Notes: generated by a model not told the origin, from the letters alone. A stretch of DNA of 64,000 bases from Stutzerimonas decontaminans (GCF_000661915.1 NZ_CP007509.1:1612001-1676000); one strand, 5' to 3'. Shown: positions 30,447-41,054, numbered from the stretch's first letter. A program made the numbers and translations.

Positions 30447-30554
30447 TGTGAAGGCGCTGCTCGCGGCCATGGTGGCGCCTTCGCCAGATGCGACGGCGCC
30501 GTGCTCGAGGGTTGGTGCTGGATGCTTCCTTGAACCCCGGCGAATTCGTTGACA

Positions 30555-30578
30555 GCAGCGGCGTGTCCCGCTGCGTTT
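30555..30578 (+). promoter_or_regulatory. Hairpin just before sthA
   Basis: GCAGCGG (30555-30561) and CCGCTGC (30568-30574) form a 7-bp stem with loop CGTGTC, followed by GTTTTC. It ends just before the sthA Shine-Dalgarno (AGGAGT, about 30581). It may be the nqr operon terminator or a structure in the sthA leader. Confidence 0.45.
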
Positions 30579-30590
30579 TCAGGAGTGTAT

Positions 30591-31985
30591 ATGGCGGTCT
30601 ATAACTACGATTTGGTGGTACTGGGTTCCGGTCCGGCCGGGGAGGGCGCGGCGATGAACGCCGTGAAGGCGGGACGCAAGGTCGCCGTGGTAGACAACCG
30701 ACCGCTGGTAGGGGGCAACTGCACACACCTCGGTACCATCCCGTCTAAGGCCTTGCGCCATTCGGTGCGGCAGATCATGCAGTACAACACCAACCCGCTG
30801 TTCCGTCAGATCGGTGAACCGCGTTGGTTTTCCTTTCCGGATGTGCTGAAAAGCGCCGAGAAAGTCATCAGTAAGCAGGTCACCTCCCGCACCAGCTACT
30901 ACGCGCGTAACCGAATCGATACGTTCTTCGGTACCGCCAGCTTCTCCGATGAGCAGAGTGTGGAAGTGGTCTGCCTCAACGGTATGGTGGAAAAACTTGT
31001 CGCCAACCAGTTCGTGATCGCCACCGGTTCGCGCCCCTACCGTCCGGCTGACGTCGACTTCAGCCATCCGCGTATCTACGACAGCGATACCATTCTCACT
31101 CTGAGCCACACGCCACGTCGGATGATCATCTACGGAGCCGGTGTGATCGGCTGCGAATACGCGTCGATTTTCAGCGGCCTTGGCGTGTTGGTCGATCTGA
31201 TCGATAACCGCGAGCAGTTACTCAGCTTCCTGGACGACGAGATTTCCGATGCGCTCAGTTATCACCTGCGCAACAACAACGTACTGATTCGTCACAACGA
31301 AGAGTACGAGCGGGTCGAGGGCTTGGAGAATGGCGTCATTCTTCATCTGAAATCCGGCAAGAAGATCAAGGCCGACGCCTTCCTCTGGAGCAACGGGCGT
31401 ACCGGTAATACCGATAAGCTTGGCTTGGAGAATATCGGTCTCAAAGCCAACAGCCGCGGACAGATTCAGGTCGACGAGCATTACCGGACCGAGATCGGCA
31501 ACATCTATGCTGCAGGCGACGTGATCGGCTGGCCGTCGCTCGCCAGTGCTGCTTATGACCAGGGCCGCTCTGCGGCGGGTAGCATCGTCGAGAATGACTC
31601 CTGGCGCTTCGTCGATGATGTGCCGACCGGGATCTACACCATTCCCGAGATCAGCTCGATCGGCAAGAACGAGCGGGAACTGACCCAGGCCAAAATCCCT
31701 TATGAGGTTGGCAAGGCGTTCTTCAAGAGCATGGCGCGGGCGCAGATTTCCTTCGAGCCGGTGGGTATGCTGAAGATCCTGTTCCACCGCGAGACGCTCG
31801 AAGTGCTAGGCGTGCATTGCTTCGGCTATCAGGCTTCGGAGATTGTGCACATCGGCCAGGCGATCATGAATCAGAAGGGGCCGGCGAACAGCATCAAGTA
31901 CTTCGTCAACACCACCTTCAACTACCCAACCATGGCCGAAGCCTACCGGGTTGCAGCGTTCGACGGCCTTAACCGGCTTTTTTGA
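30591..31985 (+). CDS. sthA: Soluble pyridine nucleotide transhydrogenase
   Basis: A 464-aa FAD flavoprotein that moves reducing equivalents between NADPH and NADH. The FAD dinucleotide fold is [29 protein letters not shown] has one cysteine where the related disulfide reductases have a redox pair, as expected of SthA. The NAD(P) loop is [31 protein letters not shown] is the second FAD motif. ATG at 30591 has AGGAGT upstream. Length equals the Pseudomonas enzyme (464). Downstream of the Na+-NQR operon, it can feed NADH to the pump. Confidence 0.96.
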   Translation: MAVYNYDLVVLGSGPAGEGAAMNAVKAGRKVAVVDNRPLVGGNCTHLGTIPSKALRHSVRQIMQYNTNPLFRQIGEPRWFSFPDVLKSAEKVISKQVTSRTSYYARNRIDTFFGTASFSDEQSVEVVCLNGMVEKLVANQFVIATGSRPYRPADVDFSHPRIYDSDTILTLSHTPRRMIIYGAGVIGCEYASIFSGLGVLVDLIDNREQLLSFLDDEISDALSYHLRNNNVLIRHNEEYERVEGLENGVILHLKSGKKIKADAFLWSNGRTGNTDKLGLENIGLKANSRGQIQVDEHYRTEIGNIYAAGDVIGWPSLASAAYDQGRSAAGSIVENDSWRFVDDVPTGIYTIPEISSIGKNERELTQAKIPYEVGKAFFKSMARAQISFEPVGMLKILFHRETLEVLGVHCFGYQASEIVHIGQAIMNQKGPANSIKYFVNTTFNYPTMAEAYRVAAFDGLNRLF

Positions 31986-32132
31986 GCGGCTCCGGCCGCC
32001 GGCCTGAGGCGGCTGGAGAGGGTGGCGACTCCCGGAATTGGCACTGGCCGAACCGAGAGAGCTTCTGATCAGGTGAAAACGGTTCCGGCAGCGCTCTGGC
32101 TGCCGGATATTCTTGATGTTCGAGGCTCGCTG

Positions 32133-32855
32133 TCAGGAACGCGCCAGCGTACTGACTGCCAGTCCAGGGTAATCGGTGATCAGGCTGTCGACTCCGAAGT
32201 CTGCCAGGCGGCGCATTAGCGCAGGCTCGTTTACCGTCCACACCGACACATGCAGGCCCTGCTTACGGGCTCTCTCCAGCCGCTCCGGCGTACACAGCGT
32301 CCACTTCAACGCCAGTAGCTCACAGCCATACTGACGAGCCACCTTGAGTGGATCGAGCCAGTTGTACTCGGCAACCAGACCCCGGGAAATCTCCGGAGCA
32401 AGCTGGTTCAACGCACGTAGCACCTCGCGGGAACTGGACGTCACGGTAATGCGCTCAAGCAGCCGATGACGTTCGGCCAGCTCCCTGATCGCCATTACCG
32501 TGCGCGCCGCGCGAACGCGCGATGCGCTCTTGACCTCCAGCTGCCAGTGTTCGAAATCGCATTTCTCGAACAGTTCGCTCAGCCTGGGTATAGGGCAGGG
32601 GGCCTTCCAGCCGGGCCCTCCCAGCCTTGCGTCGTAGCGGACCAGTTCCTCGGCTTCATGCTGGGCCACCTTGCCGCGCCGACCGGTGGTGCGTTTGAGG
32701 GTCGGATCGTGAATGACCATCAGCTCGCCATCGAGGGACAGGTGCAGGTCCAGCTCGCAGCGGCGCACGCCGTGCTGCAGGCATTGCTCGAAGCTCACCA
32801 GCGTGTTTTCCGGTGCTTCGCCTTTGGCGCCGCGATGGCCATAAATGAGTGTCAC
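32133..32855 (-). CDS. Glycerophosphodiester phosphodiesterase
   Basis: A 240-aa cytoplasmic GDPD (UgpQ-like) that splits glycerophosphodiesters into glycerol 3-phosphate and an alcohol. Active-site residues are visible: GHRG (His7, Arg8), APENT (Glu16, Asn17), CELDLHLS (Glu34, Asp36) and VIHDPTLKRTTG (His49). No signal peptide. The GTG start overlaps the stop of the upstream small exported protein gene by four bases, so they are co-translated. Last gene of a minus-strand trio. Confidence 0.92.
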   Translation of the reverse strand: MTLIYGHRGAKGEAPENTLVSFEQCLQHGVRRCELDLHLSLDGELMVIHDPTLKRTTGRRGKVAQHEAEELVRYDARLGGPGWKAPCPIPRLSELFEKCDFEHWQLEVKSASRVRAARTVMAIRELAERHRLLERITVTSSSREVLRALNQLAPEISRGLVAEYNWLDPLKVARQYGCELLALKWTLCTPERLERARKQGLHVSVWTVNEPALMRRLADFGVDSLITDYPGLAVSTLARS

Positions 32856-33160
32856 GGTTGCAAGTCATCCTTTGGCGGTGATTGGGTACGTTGGTGATGG
32901 CGCACGCTGTTGATCACTCGGGTGCCTTCGAAGTACACGGAAAACTCCCGGTAATCCCAGCGGCTGATTGGCGGTTGGCCGACTGCCGGATGTTCCTCGT
33001 CGGCGAGGCCGAAGCGATCCAGCACGAGACTCTTAGAATCTCCGCGGGCTGGCATCGGCATGTCCGGCAGGCCTTGCTGGCCTACCGGAATGCGAATGTC
33101 TTCAGCGAAAAGGGCGGGGCTGAATGTCAGCGTGAACAGCAGGGTCGCCAGGCGGCGCAT
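32852..33160 (-). CDS. Small exported protein, unknown function
   Basis: A 102-aa protein with a clear signal peptide (RRLATLLFTLTFSPALFAED, cleavage after LFA near residue 19). The mature part has a short Met/Pro motif (LPDMPMPARGDSK) and SRWDYREFSVYFEGTRVINSVRH. A basic/polar tail follows. I recognise it as the conserved hypothetical between a PilZ gene and a GDPD gene in Pseudomonas, without function. Good AAGGAG upstream; overlaps GDPD by four bases. Confidence 0.8.
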   Translation of the reverse strand: MRRLATLLFTLTFSPALFAEDIRIPVGQQGLPDMPMPARGDSKSLVLDRFGLADEEHPAVGQPPISRWDYREFSVYFEGTRVINSVRHHQRTQSPPKDDLQP

Positions 33161-33163
33161 CGA

Positions 33164-33736
33164 TCAATCTCCTTGCAGGCTTTCCAGGGCCAGACGCCGC
33201 TCCAGCGCCTGTTTCTGCAGGATATGCCGTGCGAGCAGCTGACGCTGTGCATCAGTCAACGCTTCGAACTCGGTGCCGATGTCGTATTGCCCGTCTTCCA
33301 TGGGGGTGCAGTAGATGACGCGGGCTGCCAAAAGCAGACCCAGCCCTTGCGGTAGCAATACCAGCTTCAATTTAAGGGCTTCGCCGTTGTTTAACGGTTT
33401 GTCATTGGCGAAGCTGATGCCTCCCTCGGAGAGCACCACGGGTTGCGGCGCGCCTTGATCCTTCAGCAGGTCTTGCGCCAGGGCCTGACCCAGCAGTTCG
33501 ATTCGTTTGTTCTGCACCTTCAGGTAATTGGCCAGCGTTCGGTTGCTTTCGGCAATCTGACGCAACAAATGCTGTGCTTCGAAATCGAGCTGGTGCAGTT
33601 CGCCAAGCAGACTGAAAAGCGCTGGCAGAGGCTCGTTAGCCTCGGTATGGTCCGGGTTCGCCGGCATGATTTCCAGTGCCACACGATCCTCGATACGGTA
33701 GTATTCGCGGCGTTCTTCAGTGTCTTGTGTCGGCAT
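33164..33736 (-). CDS. PilZ domain protein
   Basis: A 190-aa protein whose N-terminus has RREYYR, containing the RxxxR half of the c-di-GMP site (Arg10, Arg14). A helical middle of about 60 residues follows, and then LSEGGISFAN, where the canonical [DN]xSxxG is degenerate because a hydrophobic residue stands for Asp/Asn. c-di-GMP binding is thus plausible but uncertain. ATG at 33736 (MPTQDTEERREYYR) is chosen; the longer frame adds unrelated residues. It leads the trio PilZ-exported protein-GDPD and is divergent from lolC. Confidence 0.82.
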   Translation of the reverse strand: MPTQDTEERREYYRIEDRVALEIMPANPDHTEANEPLPALFSLLGELHQLDFEAQHLLRQIAESNRTLANYLKVQNKRIELLGQALAQDLLKDQGAPQPVVLSEGGISFANDKPLNNGEALKLKLVLLPQGLGLLLAARVIYCTPMEDGQYDIGTEFEALTDAQRQLLARHILQKQALERRLALESLQGD

Positions 33737-33831
33737 GGCGGTACCCGGATAGCAGTAATGGCCAGAGTGTATCAGGCCCCGTGGTTGCGTCAGCTGCATG
33801 TTGTTTTCCCCGCCAGCGAACCCGTCGATTT

Positions 33832-35079
33832 ATGTTCAGACCGCTGTCCGTATACATCGGTGCGCGTTACACCCGCGCCAGACGTCGTAGCCTCTTCGTC
33901 TCCTTTATTTCCCTGACGTCCATGATCGGCCTCGCGCTTGGTGTGCTGGTAATGATCGTGGTGCTGTCGGTGATGAATGGCTTCGATCACGAGATGCGCA
34001 CCCGTGTGCTCGGCATGGTGCCGCACGCGACCATCGAAAGCCCGACGCCGATCAACGACTGGCAGTCGCTGGGTGCGCGCCTCGAAGGCCACCCGCAGGT
34101 CGCTGCCAGTGCGCCTTTCATTCAGAGCCAGGGGCTGCTGACGCATCAGGGGCAAGTCACCAAAATATTGATCAATGCCGTGGACCCGAAGGCCGAACGG
34201 CAGGTCTCGATCATCGATCAGTTCTTCCGCGAAGGTTCGCTGGACGACCTGGCCGCGGGTGATTTCGGCATCGTCATCGGCGACAAGGCCGCCGCCAAGC
34301 TCGGGGTTGGCGTAGGCGACAAGATCACCTTTGTCGCGCCCGAGGTCACGGTGACGCCGGCGGGCATGTTCCCGCGCATGAAGCGCTTCACCGTAACCGG
34401 CATCTTCCATGTTGGCGCAGGTGAGATCGACGGCTACGTCGCGCTGGCGAACATCGCCGACATGGCGCGCCTGCAGCGTTGGCAGCCGGACCAGGTGCAA
34501 GGCCTGCGTCTGCGTTTTGACGACCTGTTCGAGGCGCCGCGGATTGCCTGGGAGCTGGCCGGTCAGCTCGGCGATGATTTCTATTCCCGTGACTGGACCC
34601 GTACCCATGGCAACCTGTACCAGGCGATCCGCATGGAGAAGGCCATGATCGGACTGTTGCTGCTGCTGATTGTGGCGGTGGCGGCGTTCAACATCATTTC
34701 GACGCTAGTGATGGTGGTGACTGACAAGCGCGGCGACATCGCCATCCTCCGTACGCTGGGGGCGACGCCGCAGCAGATCATGGCGATCTTCATGGTGCAG
34801 GGTACGGTGATCGGCGTCGTCGGCACCTTGGTTGGCGCGCTGCTGGGCATGTTCGCGGCGCTCAATGTCAGCAGCTGGATCGCTGCCCTGGAGCGGCTGA
34901 TCGGCCACAAGTTTCTCAGTGCGGATGTCTATTTCATCGACTACCTGCCCTCGCAACTGATGGCTGCCGATGTCATCCAGGTCTGTGTTGCCGCGCTGGT
35001 CCTGAGCTTCCTTGCGACTCTTTACCCGGCCTGGCGTGCCGCCCGCACCCAGCCGGCTGAGGCGCTACGTTATGAGTGA
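33832..35079 (+). CDS. lolC: Lipoprotein-releasing system permease LolC/LolE (first copy)
   Basis: A 415-aa inner-membrane subunit of the LolCDE ABC transporter that lifts outer-membrane lipoproteins out of the inner membrane and hands them to LolA. Start [20 protein letters not shown] is family-typical; one N-terminal helix (~25-47), a large periplasmic domain, then three FtsX-like helices (from ~265; [18 protein letters not shown] is the cytoplasmic coupling segment). It closely resembles the other permease at 35782, so the C/E names are positional. Its stop overlaps lolD. Confidence 0.94.
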   Translation: MFRPLSVYIGARYTRARRRSLFVSFISLTSMIGLALGVLVMIVVLSVMNGFDHEMRTRVLGMVPHATIESPTPINDWQSLGARLEGHPQVAASAPFIQSQGLLTHQGQVTKILINAVDPKAERQVSIIDQFFREGSLDDLAAGDFGIVIGDKAAAKLGVGVGDKITFVAPEVTVTPAGMFPRMKRFTVTGIFHVGAGEIDGYVALANIADMARLQRWQPDQVQGLRLRFDDLFEAPRIAWELAGQLGDDFYSRDWTRTHGNLYQAIRMEKAMIGLLLLLIVAVAAFNIISTLVMVVTDKRGDIAILRTLGATPQQIMAIFMVQGTVIGVVGTLVGALLGMFAALNVSSWIAALERLIGHKFLSADVYFIDYLPSQLMAADVIQVCVAALVLSFLATLYPAWRAARTQPAEALRYE

Positions 35080-35785
35080 ACAGGTTATGAACGAGCTGTC
35101 TTCGCAAAAGCATGCGGTGCTGAGCTGCCGCAATCTCGGCAAACGCTACGAACAGGGGCCGGAGTCGGTGGAGGTGCTATCCGGCCTTCAGCTGGAGCTG
35201 TTCCCTGGGCAGCGCGTGGCGATCGTCGGCAGCTCCGGCTCGGGCAAGAGCACGCTGTTGAATCTGCTAGGCGGGCTGGATACGCCCAGCGAGGGTAGCG
35301 TGTGGCTAGCAGGCGAAGAGCTTTCGGCACTCAACGAGAAGGACCGCGGGCTGTTGCGTAACCGGGCGTTGGGCTTCGTCTATCAGTTCCACCACCTGCT
35401 GGCCGAGTTCACCGCGCTGGAAAACGTCTGCATGCCGTTGCTGATCGGCCGCACCCCGATTCCAGAGGCACGCCAGAAGGCGGCCGCCTTGCTGACACGG
35501 GTCGGGCTCGGCCATCGCCTCGAACACAAGCCGGCGGAGCTGTCCGGCGGTGAGCGCCAGCGCGTGGCGATCGCCCGGGCGCTGGTGAACGAGCCGGCGC
35601 TGGTACTGCTCGACGAGCCAACCGGCAACCTCGATCACCACACCGCGCAAGGCATTCAGGACTTGATGCTCGAACTCAGCAATTCCCTGCAGACCGCCTT
35701 TCTGGTGGTTACCCATGACCGCCAACTGGCCGCACAGATGGACCAGATCCTGCGTCTGGAAGACGGACGCCTGGTGGCTGAATGA
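35072..35785 (+). CDS. lolD: Lipoprotein-releasing system ATPase LolD
   Basis: A 237-aa ABC ATPase. Walker [10 protein letters not shown] (53-61), signature [15 protein letters not shown], Walker [13 protein letters not shown] and the switch-His in VVTHD are all present. ATG 35072 lies in the last codons of lolC (8-base overlap), and its own stop overlaps lolE. It powers lipoprotein extraction by LolC/LolE. Confidence 0.96.
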   Translation: MSEQVMNELSSQKHAVLSCRNLGKRYEQGPESVEVLSGLQLELFPGQRVAIVGSSGSGKSTLLNLLGGLDTPSEGSVWLAGEELSALNEKDRGLLRNRALGFVYQFHHLLAEFTALENVCMPLLIGRTPIPEARQKAAALLTRVGLGHRLEHKPAELSGGERQRVAIARALVNEPALVLLDEPTGNLDHHTAQGIQDLMLELSNSLQTAFLVVTHDRQLAAQMDQILRLEDGRLVAE

Positions 35786-37029
35786 TGTTCAGGCCCCTGA
35801 GTGTCTTCATCGGCAGCCGCTATACGCGGGCCAAGCGACGCAACCATTTCATCTCGTTCATCTCCCTGACTTCGCTGATTGGCCTGGCGCTGGGCGTGCT
35901 GGCAATGATCATGGTGTTGTCGGTCATGAACGGGTTCCAGCGCGAAATGAGCGCGCGGATCCTCGGCATGGTGCCTCATGCCACGGTGATAGGTGACAAG
36001 CCGCTGGATGACTGGCAGGCCGTCGCGGCACGTCTGTCATCGCATCCACAGATCGTCGGCATGGCGCCGGTTACCCAGCTTGAAGGCATGCTGTCATTCA
36101 AAGGCAGCATGCAGCCCATTCAGATCAGCGGCATCGACCCGCAGGCCGAGGCGCAGGTATCCATCGTCGGCGAGCGACTGGTCGGCGGCAGTCTCGATGA
36201 GCTCAAACCTGGCGAATTCGGGGTCATCATCGGTTTGATGACGGCGCGACGTTTCGGGCTGAAGCTGGGCGACAAGTTGACGCTGATCGTGCCGGAGGTC
36301 AGTTCGACGCCGGGCGGCGTAACGCCCCGCATGCAGCGGCTGAACGTGGTCGGGGTGTTCAAGGTTGGTGCCGATCTGGACGGCAGTCTGGGCATGATCC
36401 ATCGCGCCGACGCTGCACAGATCCATCGATGGGCGCCGGAGCAGGTCCAGGGCGTGCGGCTCAAGTTGAGCGATCTGTATCGTGCACCGGAAGTCGCTGC
36501 GCAGGTTGGCGCAACGCTGGGCGACGGTTACCGAGTGGAAGACTGGTCGTACACCCAGGGCAGCTTGTTCAGCGCGATGAAAATGGAAAAGACCATGATC
36601 GGTTTGCTGCTGATGCTGATCGTCGCGGTGGCGGCCTTCAACATCATCGCAACGCTGATCATGGTGGTCGCTGACAAGCGCGCCGACATCGCCATCCTGC
36701 GCACTTTGGGTGCTACGCCGCGGCAGATCATGGCGATCTTCATGGTGCAGGGCAGCATCATTGGCTTCAGCGGCACCGTGATCGGCGTGATCCTGGGTGT
36801 ACTGGGTGCGCTGAATGTGAGCGCGCTGGTGAGCTGGCTGGAAAAAGTGTCAGGTCAGCACATCTTCAGTTCCGATGTGTATTTCATCAATACGTTGCCA
36901 TCGGAGCTGCGCCTAGAGGATGTCGTGCTGGTATCGGTCGCTGCGCTGACGCTGAGCTTCCTGGCTACCATCTATCCGGCCTGGCGCGCCGCACAGACCC
37001 AGCCGGCCGAGGCGTTGCGCTACGAGTGA
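35782..37029 (+). CDS. lolE: Lipoprotein-releasing system permease LolE/LolC (second copy)
   Basis: A 415-aa permease with the same length and layout as the gene at 33832: start [21 protein letters not shown]-terminal helix, periplasmic domain, and three C-terminal helices after [18 protein letters not shown]. The two copies are clear paralogues that form the LolCE heterodimer. ATG overlaps the lolD stop (ATGATG context). Only six bases separate its stop from the converging DUF2062 gene. Confidence 0.94.
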   Translation: MMFRPLSVFIGSRYTRAKRRNHFISFISLTSLIGLALGVLAMIMVLSVMNGFQREMSARILGMVPHATVIGDKPLDDWQAVAARLSSHPQIVGMAPVTQLEGMLSFKGSMQPIQISGIDPQAEAQVSIVGERLVGGSLDELKPGEFGVIIGLMTARRFGLKLGDKLTLIVPEVSSTPGGVTPRMQRLNVVGVFKVGADLDGSLGMIHRADAAQIHRWAPEQVQGVRLKLSDLYRAPEVAAQVGATLGDGYRVEDWSYTQGSLFSAMKMEKTMIGLLLMLIVAVAAFNIIATLIMVVADKRADIAILRTLGATPRQIMAIFMVQGSIIGFSGTVIGVILGVLGALNVSALVSWLEKVSGQHIFSSDVYFINTLPSELRLEDVVLVSVAALTLSFLATIYPAWRAAQTQPAEALRYE

Positions 37030-37035
37030 TCGGCT

Positions 37036-37551
37036 CTAACGACGGCCGTTCTGCCGCCTGCGCCAGCTGCGGCCAACCCACCAGCGCCAGTAGGCCTGGG
37101 TGAAGGCGTAGCCAACAACGGCCAGTACCGTCCCGGTGACCAGTGACCCGAGGTACAGCGGCTGCCAGTTGTGCTCCAGCATGTGCCGTACCCAAGCCAG
37201 GCTCAGCTCGGCAGGCATGCTGTTAGCCGGCGTGTCGAGCAGCCAGGTGCCAACCTTGTAGTTGCAATAGAACACTGGCGGCATGGTCAGCGGATTGGTC
37301 AGCCAGACCAGGCCCACTGCAATCGGCAAGTTCGCTCTCGATGGCAGCGCGCACAATGCTGCAGCGAGCATCTGCAGGGGCATCGGTATCATCGCCCAGA
37401 ACAGACCGATCGCCATCGCGCGCGCTACCGAGTGCCGATTGAGATGCCAGAGATTGGGATCGTGAATCAGCGCTCCGAGAAAACGCAGCGACTTGTTAGT
37501 CTTTATGCGATCAGGGTGCGGCATGTAGCGCTTGAAAAAACGACGCGGCAT
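37036..37551 (-). CDS. DUF2062 membrane protein
   Basis: A 171-aa protein with two or three membrane helices: ARAMAIGLFWAMIPMPLQML (about 43-62), LPIAVGLVWLTNPLTMPPVF and LVTGTVLAVVGYAFTQAYW. These, with MPRRFFKRYMPHPDRIK at the start, are typical of DUF2062 proteins, whose function is unknown. ATG 37551 is used; the longer frame to 37815 runs antisense into the comEC leader. It converges with lolE and is divergent from comEC. Confidence 0.87.
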   Translation of the reverse strand: MPRRFFKRYMPHPDRIKTNKSLRFLGALIHDPNLWHLNRHSVARAMAIGLFWAMIPMPLQMLAAALCALPSRANLPIAVGLVWLTNPLTMPPVFYCNYKVGTWLLDTPANSMPAELSLAWVRHMLEHNWQPLYLGSLVTGTVLAVVGYAFTQAYWRWWVGRSWRRRQNGRR

Positions 37552-37699
37552 GAAGGTTCTCTGGCAGGCAGCAGCTCGGCGATTATGCCTCGAATCGCGG
37601 TGCGGCGCTGACAGTAGTTTTGTGACATTAGATCTACGCCTGCGACAAAACGACCATCCGCAAATAGCGGTCCCGGAATGGATTCCTGGAGTCTGAATC

Positions 37700-39925
37700 A
37701 TGCGCATATGGATGCTGGCGTTCGCTGCCGGTCTTGTTCTGCCACGCTTTTTGCCGATGCTGCCAGGGATCTGGGCCTGCGTAGTGTTTGCCATGGTCGG
37801 CGTGCTGATGCTCATGTGCAGGAGGACGGTCGCGCTAGGCTTGTTTCTCCTTGGCTTGAGCTGGGCCTGTTATCAAGGCCAGAACGCCGTTGATGATCGC
37901 CTGCCGGCGTCGATGGATGGCCGTACCTTCTGGATCGAGGGTCGGGTGGTCGGTCTGCCTGGTGCGGTAGGCGATGTGGTGCGCTTCGAGCTCGTCGATA
38001 TCGAGTCGCGACATGTCGGGTTGCCGTCGAAAGTACGATTGTCCTGGTATGGCGGACCGCAGCTGCGAGCCGGTGAGCGCTGGCGGCTGGCGGCACGACT
38101 GAAGCGTCCGCGTGGCCTGGTCAATCCACAATCGTTCGACTACGAAGCCTGGCTGCTGGCGCGTGGTATTGGCGCCACCGGCAGCGTCAAGGCTGGGGGG
38201 CGTCTGTCGGCGTCGGCTGCCACCGACGGCTGGCGCGACCGGCTGCGGGCGCGCCTGATGGATGTTCCGGCGTTCGATCGGCAGGGCGCGATCGCCGCGC
38301 TGGTGGTGGGGGATGACTCAGGTTTGAGTCGCAGCGATTGGCAGGTGCTGCAGGACACCGGCACCGTGCACCTGATGGTCATTTCCGGGCAGCACATCGG
38401 CATGCTGGCGGGGTTGCTGTACGGGCTGGTCGCCTTGCTGGCCCGTTTGGGCATCTGGCCGAGGCAGTGGCCGTGGCTCCCTTGGGCGTGTGGGCTGGCG
38501 CTTGCCGGCGCGCTTTTCTACGGCTGTCTCGCCGGGTTTGACGTTCCGGTCCGTCGTGCCTGCTTCATGGTTGCGGTGGTATTGCTCTGGCGCTTGCGCT
38601 TTCGTCACCTGGGTGTATGGCAGCCGCTGCTGTTTGCGCTCAATGGCGTTCTGCTGATCGATCCTCTGGTAACCCTGCAGCCGGGGTTTTGGCTCTCCTT
38701 CGGTGCGGTGGCGGTGCTCGCGCTGGTCTTCGCCGGCAGACTTGGGCGGTGGGTCTGGTGGAAGACGCTGCTACGGGCCCAATGGGCTGCCACCCTGGGC
38801 TTGCTTCCTTTGCTGCTGGCGCTGGGGCTTCCGGTCAGCGCGAGCAGCCCGCTGGCCAACCTGATTGCCGTGCCCTGGGTAAGCTTGACGGTTCCTTTTG
38901 CACTGCTTGGCACGGCGCTGCTGCCGCTAGGGGGCGTCGGCGAAGCCATATTGTGGTTGGTGGGCGGTTCGCTGGCACTGCTGTTCGAGTTGCTGAGCTT
39001 CATCGCGGCATGGCGACCGGCGTGGTTGGCCGTCGGCTTGCCGTCTTGGGCGTTACTGATGATCGGCATGGGCGCTTTGCTGCTGCTGATGCCGACCGGC
39101 ATTCCTCCGCGCGCGCTGGGGCTGATGTTGCTCTTACCCTTGGTCTTCCCTCCTGTTACTGCGGTGCCGGAGGGGCGAGCGCAGGTGTGGCTGCTGGATG
39201 TGGGGCAGGGGTTGTCGGTACTGGTGCGCACCCGCGAGCATGCGTTGCTCTACGACGCCGGGCCGCGCCAAGGCGACTTCGATACGGGCGAGCGGGTCGT
39301 CTTTCCTTCACTGCGAAGTTTGGGTGTGGCTCGGTTGGATAAGTTGCTGCTTAGTCATGCCGACAATGATCATTCTGGTGGCGCCCAGGCAATCCAGCGC
39401 TTGATGCCGGTGGCGAAGATCATCAGTGGTGAGCCGCAACGACACGCAGCTGATCTGCCGGCGGAGCCGTGCGAAAGTGGCTTGGCGTGGCAGTGGAACG
39501 ATGTGCGCTTCAGTCTCTGGCAATGGCAGGCGGCCCGCGACAGCAATCAGACTTCATGCGTTTTGCTGATCGAGGCGAACGGTGAGCGCGTCCTGCTCAC
39601 GGGCGATATTGATGAGGCAGCGGAGCAGGCTTTAGTGCGTAGCAGGCAGGACGTGCAGGCGCAGTGGCTGCTGTTGCCGCATCACGGCAGTCGCAGCTCC
39701 TCGTCAGAGTCTTTCCTGCGAGCGGTAGGGCCGACCGCTGCACTTATCTCCCGCAGCCTACACAACGCGTTCGGGCATCCTCACCCAAGTGTGAGTGCGC
39801 GGCTCTTGGCTCTGGATATCAACGCCTACGACACCGCATTGCACGGCGCTATCCGGATCGATCTAGGTGATTTTTCGGCGGCCGAGGTGATGCGGACGCA
39901 ACGTCGATTCTGGCGGGAAAAATGA
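37700..39925 (+). CDS. comEC: DNA uptake channel protein ComEC/Rec2
   Basis: A 741-aa inner-membrane protein that carries single-stranded DNA into the cytoplasm during natural transformation. The N-terminal DUF4131/OB-like region (1-~190) precedes the competence domain with many helices (VISGQHIGMLAGLLYGLVAL at ~225). A C-terminal metallo-beta-lactamase domain has DVGQGLSVLV, DAGPRQGDFDTG and SHADNDHSGG (~553-561), probably a nuclease. In P. stutzeri this gene is known as comA and, with the following exbB, is needed for transformation (recalled). Confidence 0.95.
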   Translation: MRIWMLAFAAGLVLPRFLPMLPGIWACVVFAMVGVLMLMCRRTVALGLFLLGLSWACYQGQNAVDDRLPASMDGRTFWIEGRVVGLPGAVGDVVRFELVDIESRHVGLPSKVRLSWYGGPQLRAGERWRLAARLKRPRGLVNPQSFDYEAWLLARGIGATGSVKAGGRLSASAATDGWRDRLRARLMDVPAFDRQGAIAALVVGDDSGLSRSDWQVLQDTGTVHLMVISGQHIGMLAGLLYGLVALLARLGIWPRQWPWLPWACGLALAGALFYGCLAGFDVPVRRACFMVAVVLLWRLRFRHLGVWQPLLFALNGVLLIDPLVTLQPGFWLSFGAVAVLALVFAGRLGRWVWWKTLLRAQWAATLGLLPLLLALGLPVSASSPLANLIAVPWVSLTVPFALLGTALLPLGGVGEAILWLVGGSLALLFELLSFIAAWRPAWLAVGLPSWALLMIGMGALLLLMPTGIPPRALGLMLLLPLVFPPVTAVPEGRAQVWLLDVGQGLSVLVRTREHALLYDAGPRQGDFDTGERVVFPSLRSLGVARLDKLLLSHADNDHSGGAQAIQRLMPVAKIISGEPQRHAADLPAEPCESGLAWQWNDVRFSLWQWQAARDSNQTSCVLLIEANGERVLLTGDIDEAAEQALVRSRQDVQAQWLLLPHHGSRSSSSESFLRAVGPTAALISRSLHNAFGHPHPSVSARLLALDINAYDTALHGAIRIDLGDFSAAEVMRTQRRFWREK

Positions 39926-39996
39926 GAACGGCGGCCGTCGGCGACCCCACGACCCTATGCTAGAGTGGCGCCACTTTTTCGAGGGAGATTCATCTC

Positions 39997-40629
39997 GTGT
40001 GGGAGCTGGTCAAAGCAGGCGGCTGGATAATGCTGCCAATCATCCTGTGTTCCATCGCAGCTGCCGGCATCATCGCTGAGCGACTGTGGACGCTACGTCC
40101 AAGCCGCGTCACACCTCCGCATCTGCTTGGGCAGGTATGGAAGTGGATCAAGGACAAGAAACTCAGCAACCAGAAGCTCAAGGAGCTGCGTGCTGACTCT
40201 CCGCTAGGTGAGATCCTCGCCGCCGGCCTCAGCAACTCCAAGCGCGGTCGCGAGATCATGAAAGAGTGCATCGAGGAAGCAGCGGCCCGTGTGGTTCATG
40301 ACCTCGAGCGCTATCTCAATGCGTTGGGTACTATCGCCGGTATCGCCCCCTTGCTAGGGCTGCTGGGAACCGTACTGGGCATGATCGAAATCTTCAGTGC
40401 GTTCATGGGCTCAGGCATGGCCAACGCGCCACTGCTCGCTGGCGGTATCGCCAAGGCGCTCATAACTACCGCTGCTGGCCTGATGGTCGGTATCCCAGCG
40501 CTGTTCTTCCACCGTTTCCTCCAGCGTCGTGTCGACGAGCTGGTCATTGGCATGGAGCAGGAGGCGATCAAGCTGGTAGAGGTGGTGCAGGGTGACCGCG
40601 ATGTCGATCTCGGTGAGGACAAGGCGTGA
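39997..40629 (+). CDS. exbB: ExbB/TolQ-type proton channel protein
   Basis: A 210-aa MotA/TolQ/ExbB family protein with three helices: about 8-28, then a long pair at ~110-135 (TIAGIAPLLGLLGTVLGMIE) and ~150-175 (GIAKALITTAAGLMVGIPAL). The GTG at 39997 has GAGGGAG about 10 bases upstream. Paired with exbD it forms a proton-driven motor. The position after comEC fits the P. stutzeri exbB implicated in transformation. Confidence 0.93.
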   Translation: MWELVKAGGWIMLPIILCSIAAAGIIAERLWTLRPSRVTPPHLLGQVWKWIKDKKLSNQKLKELRADSPLGEILAAGLSNSKRGREIMKECIEEAAARVVHDLERYLNALGTIAGIAPLLGLLGTVLGMIEIFSAFMGSGMANAPLLAGGIAKALITTAAGLMVGIPALFFHRFLQRRVDELVIGMEQEAIKLVEVVQGDRDVDLGEDKA

Positions 40630-41054
40630 AATTCCGTCGCAAACCCCGCGAGAACGTGGAGATTGGGCTCGCGCCGCTGATCGACGTGGTGTTCATCCTG
40701 CTGTTGTTCTTCGTGGTCACCACTACCTTCACCCGTGAAACGCAGCTCAAGGTGGATCTCCCGGAAGCAGCCAGCGGCACCCCGCCGCAGGATGCCGAGG
40801 TGCGCCAGCTGGAAGTGCTGATCGATGTGGCCGGCAATTACTCGCTCAACGGCAAAGCGCTGTTGAAGAATGATCTCAATTCGCTGATGGCAGCCTTGAG
40901 CAAGGAGTCCGGCGGCGACAACCGGATGCCGATGATCATCAGTGCCGACGGCAAGACACCGCATCAGGCGGTGATCACTGCGATGGACGCCGCCGGAAAG
41001 CTGGGTTTCGGCCAGCTGCGCATCACTACAGTCGAGGCGCAGGCGTCGCCCTGA
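40626..41054 (+). CDS. exbD: ExbD/TolR-type protein
   Basis: A 142-aa single-pass protein: cytoplasmic [20 protein letters not shown], one helix [15 protein letters not shown] (with the channel Asp just before it), and a periplasmic domain. GTG start overlaps the exbB stop by four bases (GTGA), and its own stop overlaps the lpxK ATG. Confidence 0.94.
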   Translation: MKFRRKPRENVEIGLAPLIDVVFILLLFFVVTTTFTRETQLKVDLPEAASGTPPQDAEVRQLEVLIDVAGNYSLNGKALLKNDLNSLMAALSKESGGDNRMPMIISADGKTPHQAVITAMDAAGKLGFGQLRITTVEAQASP

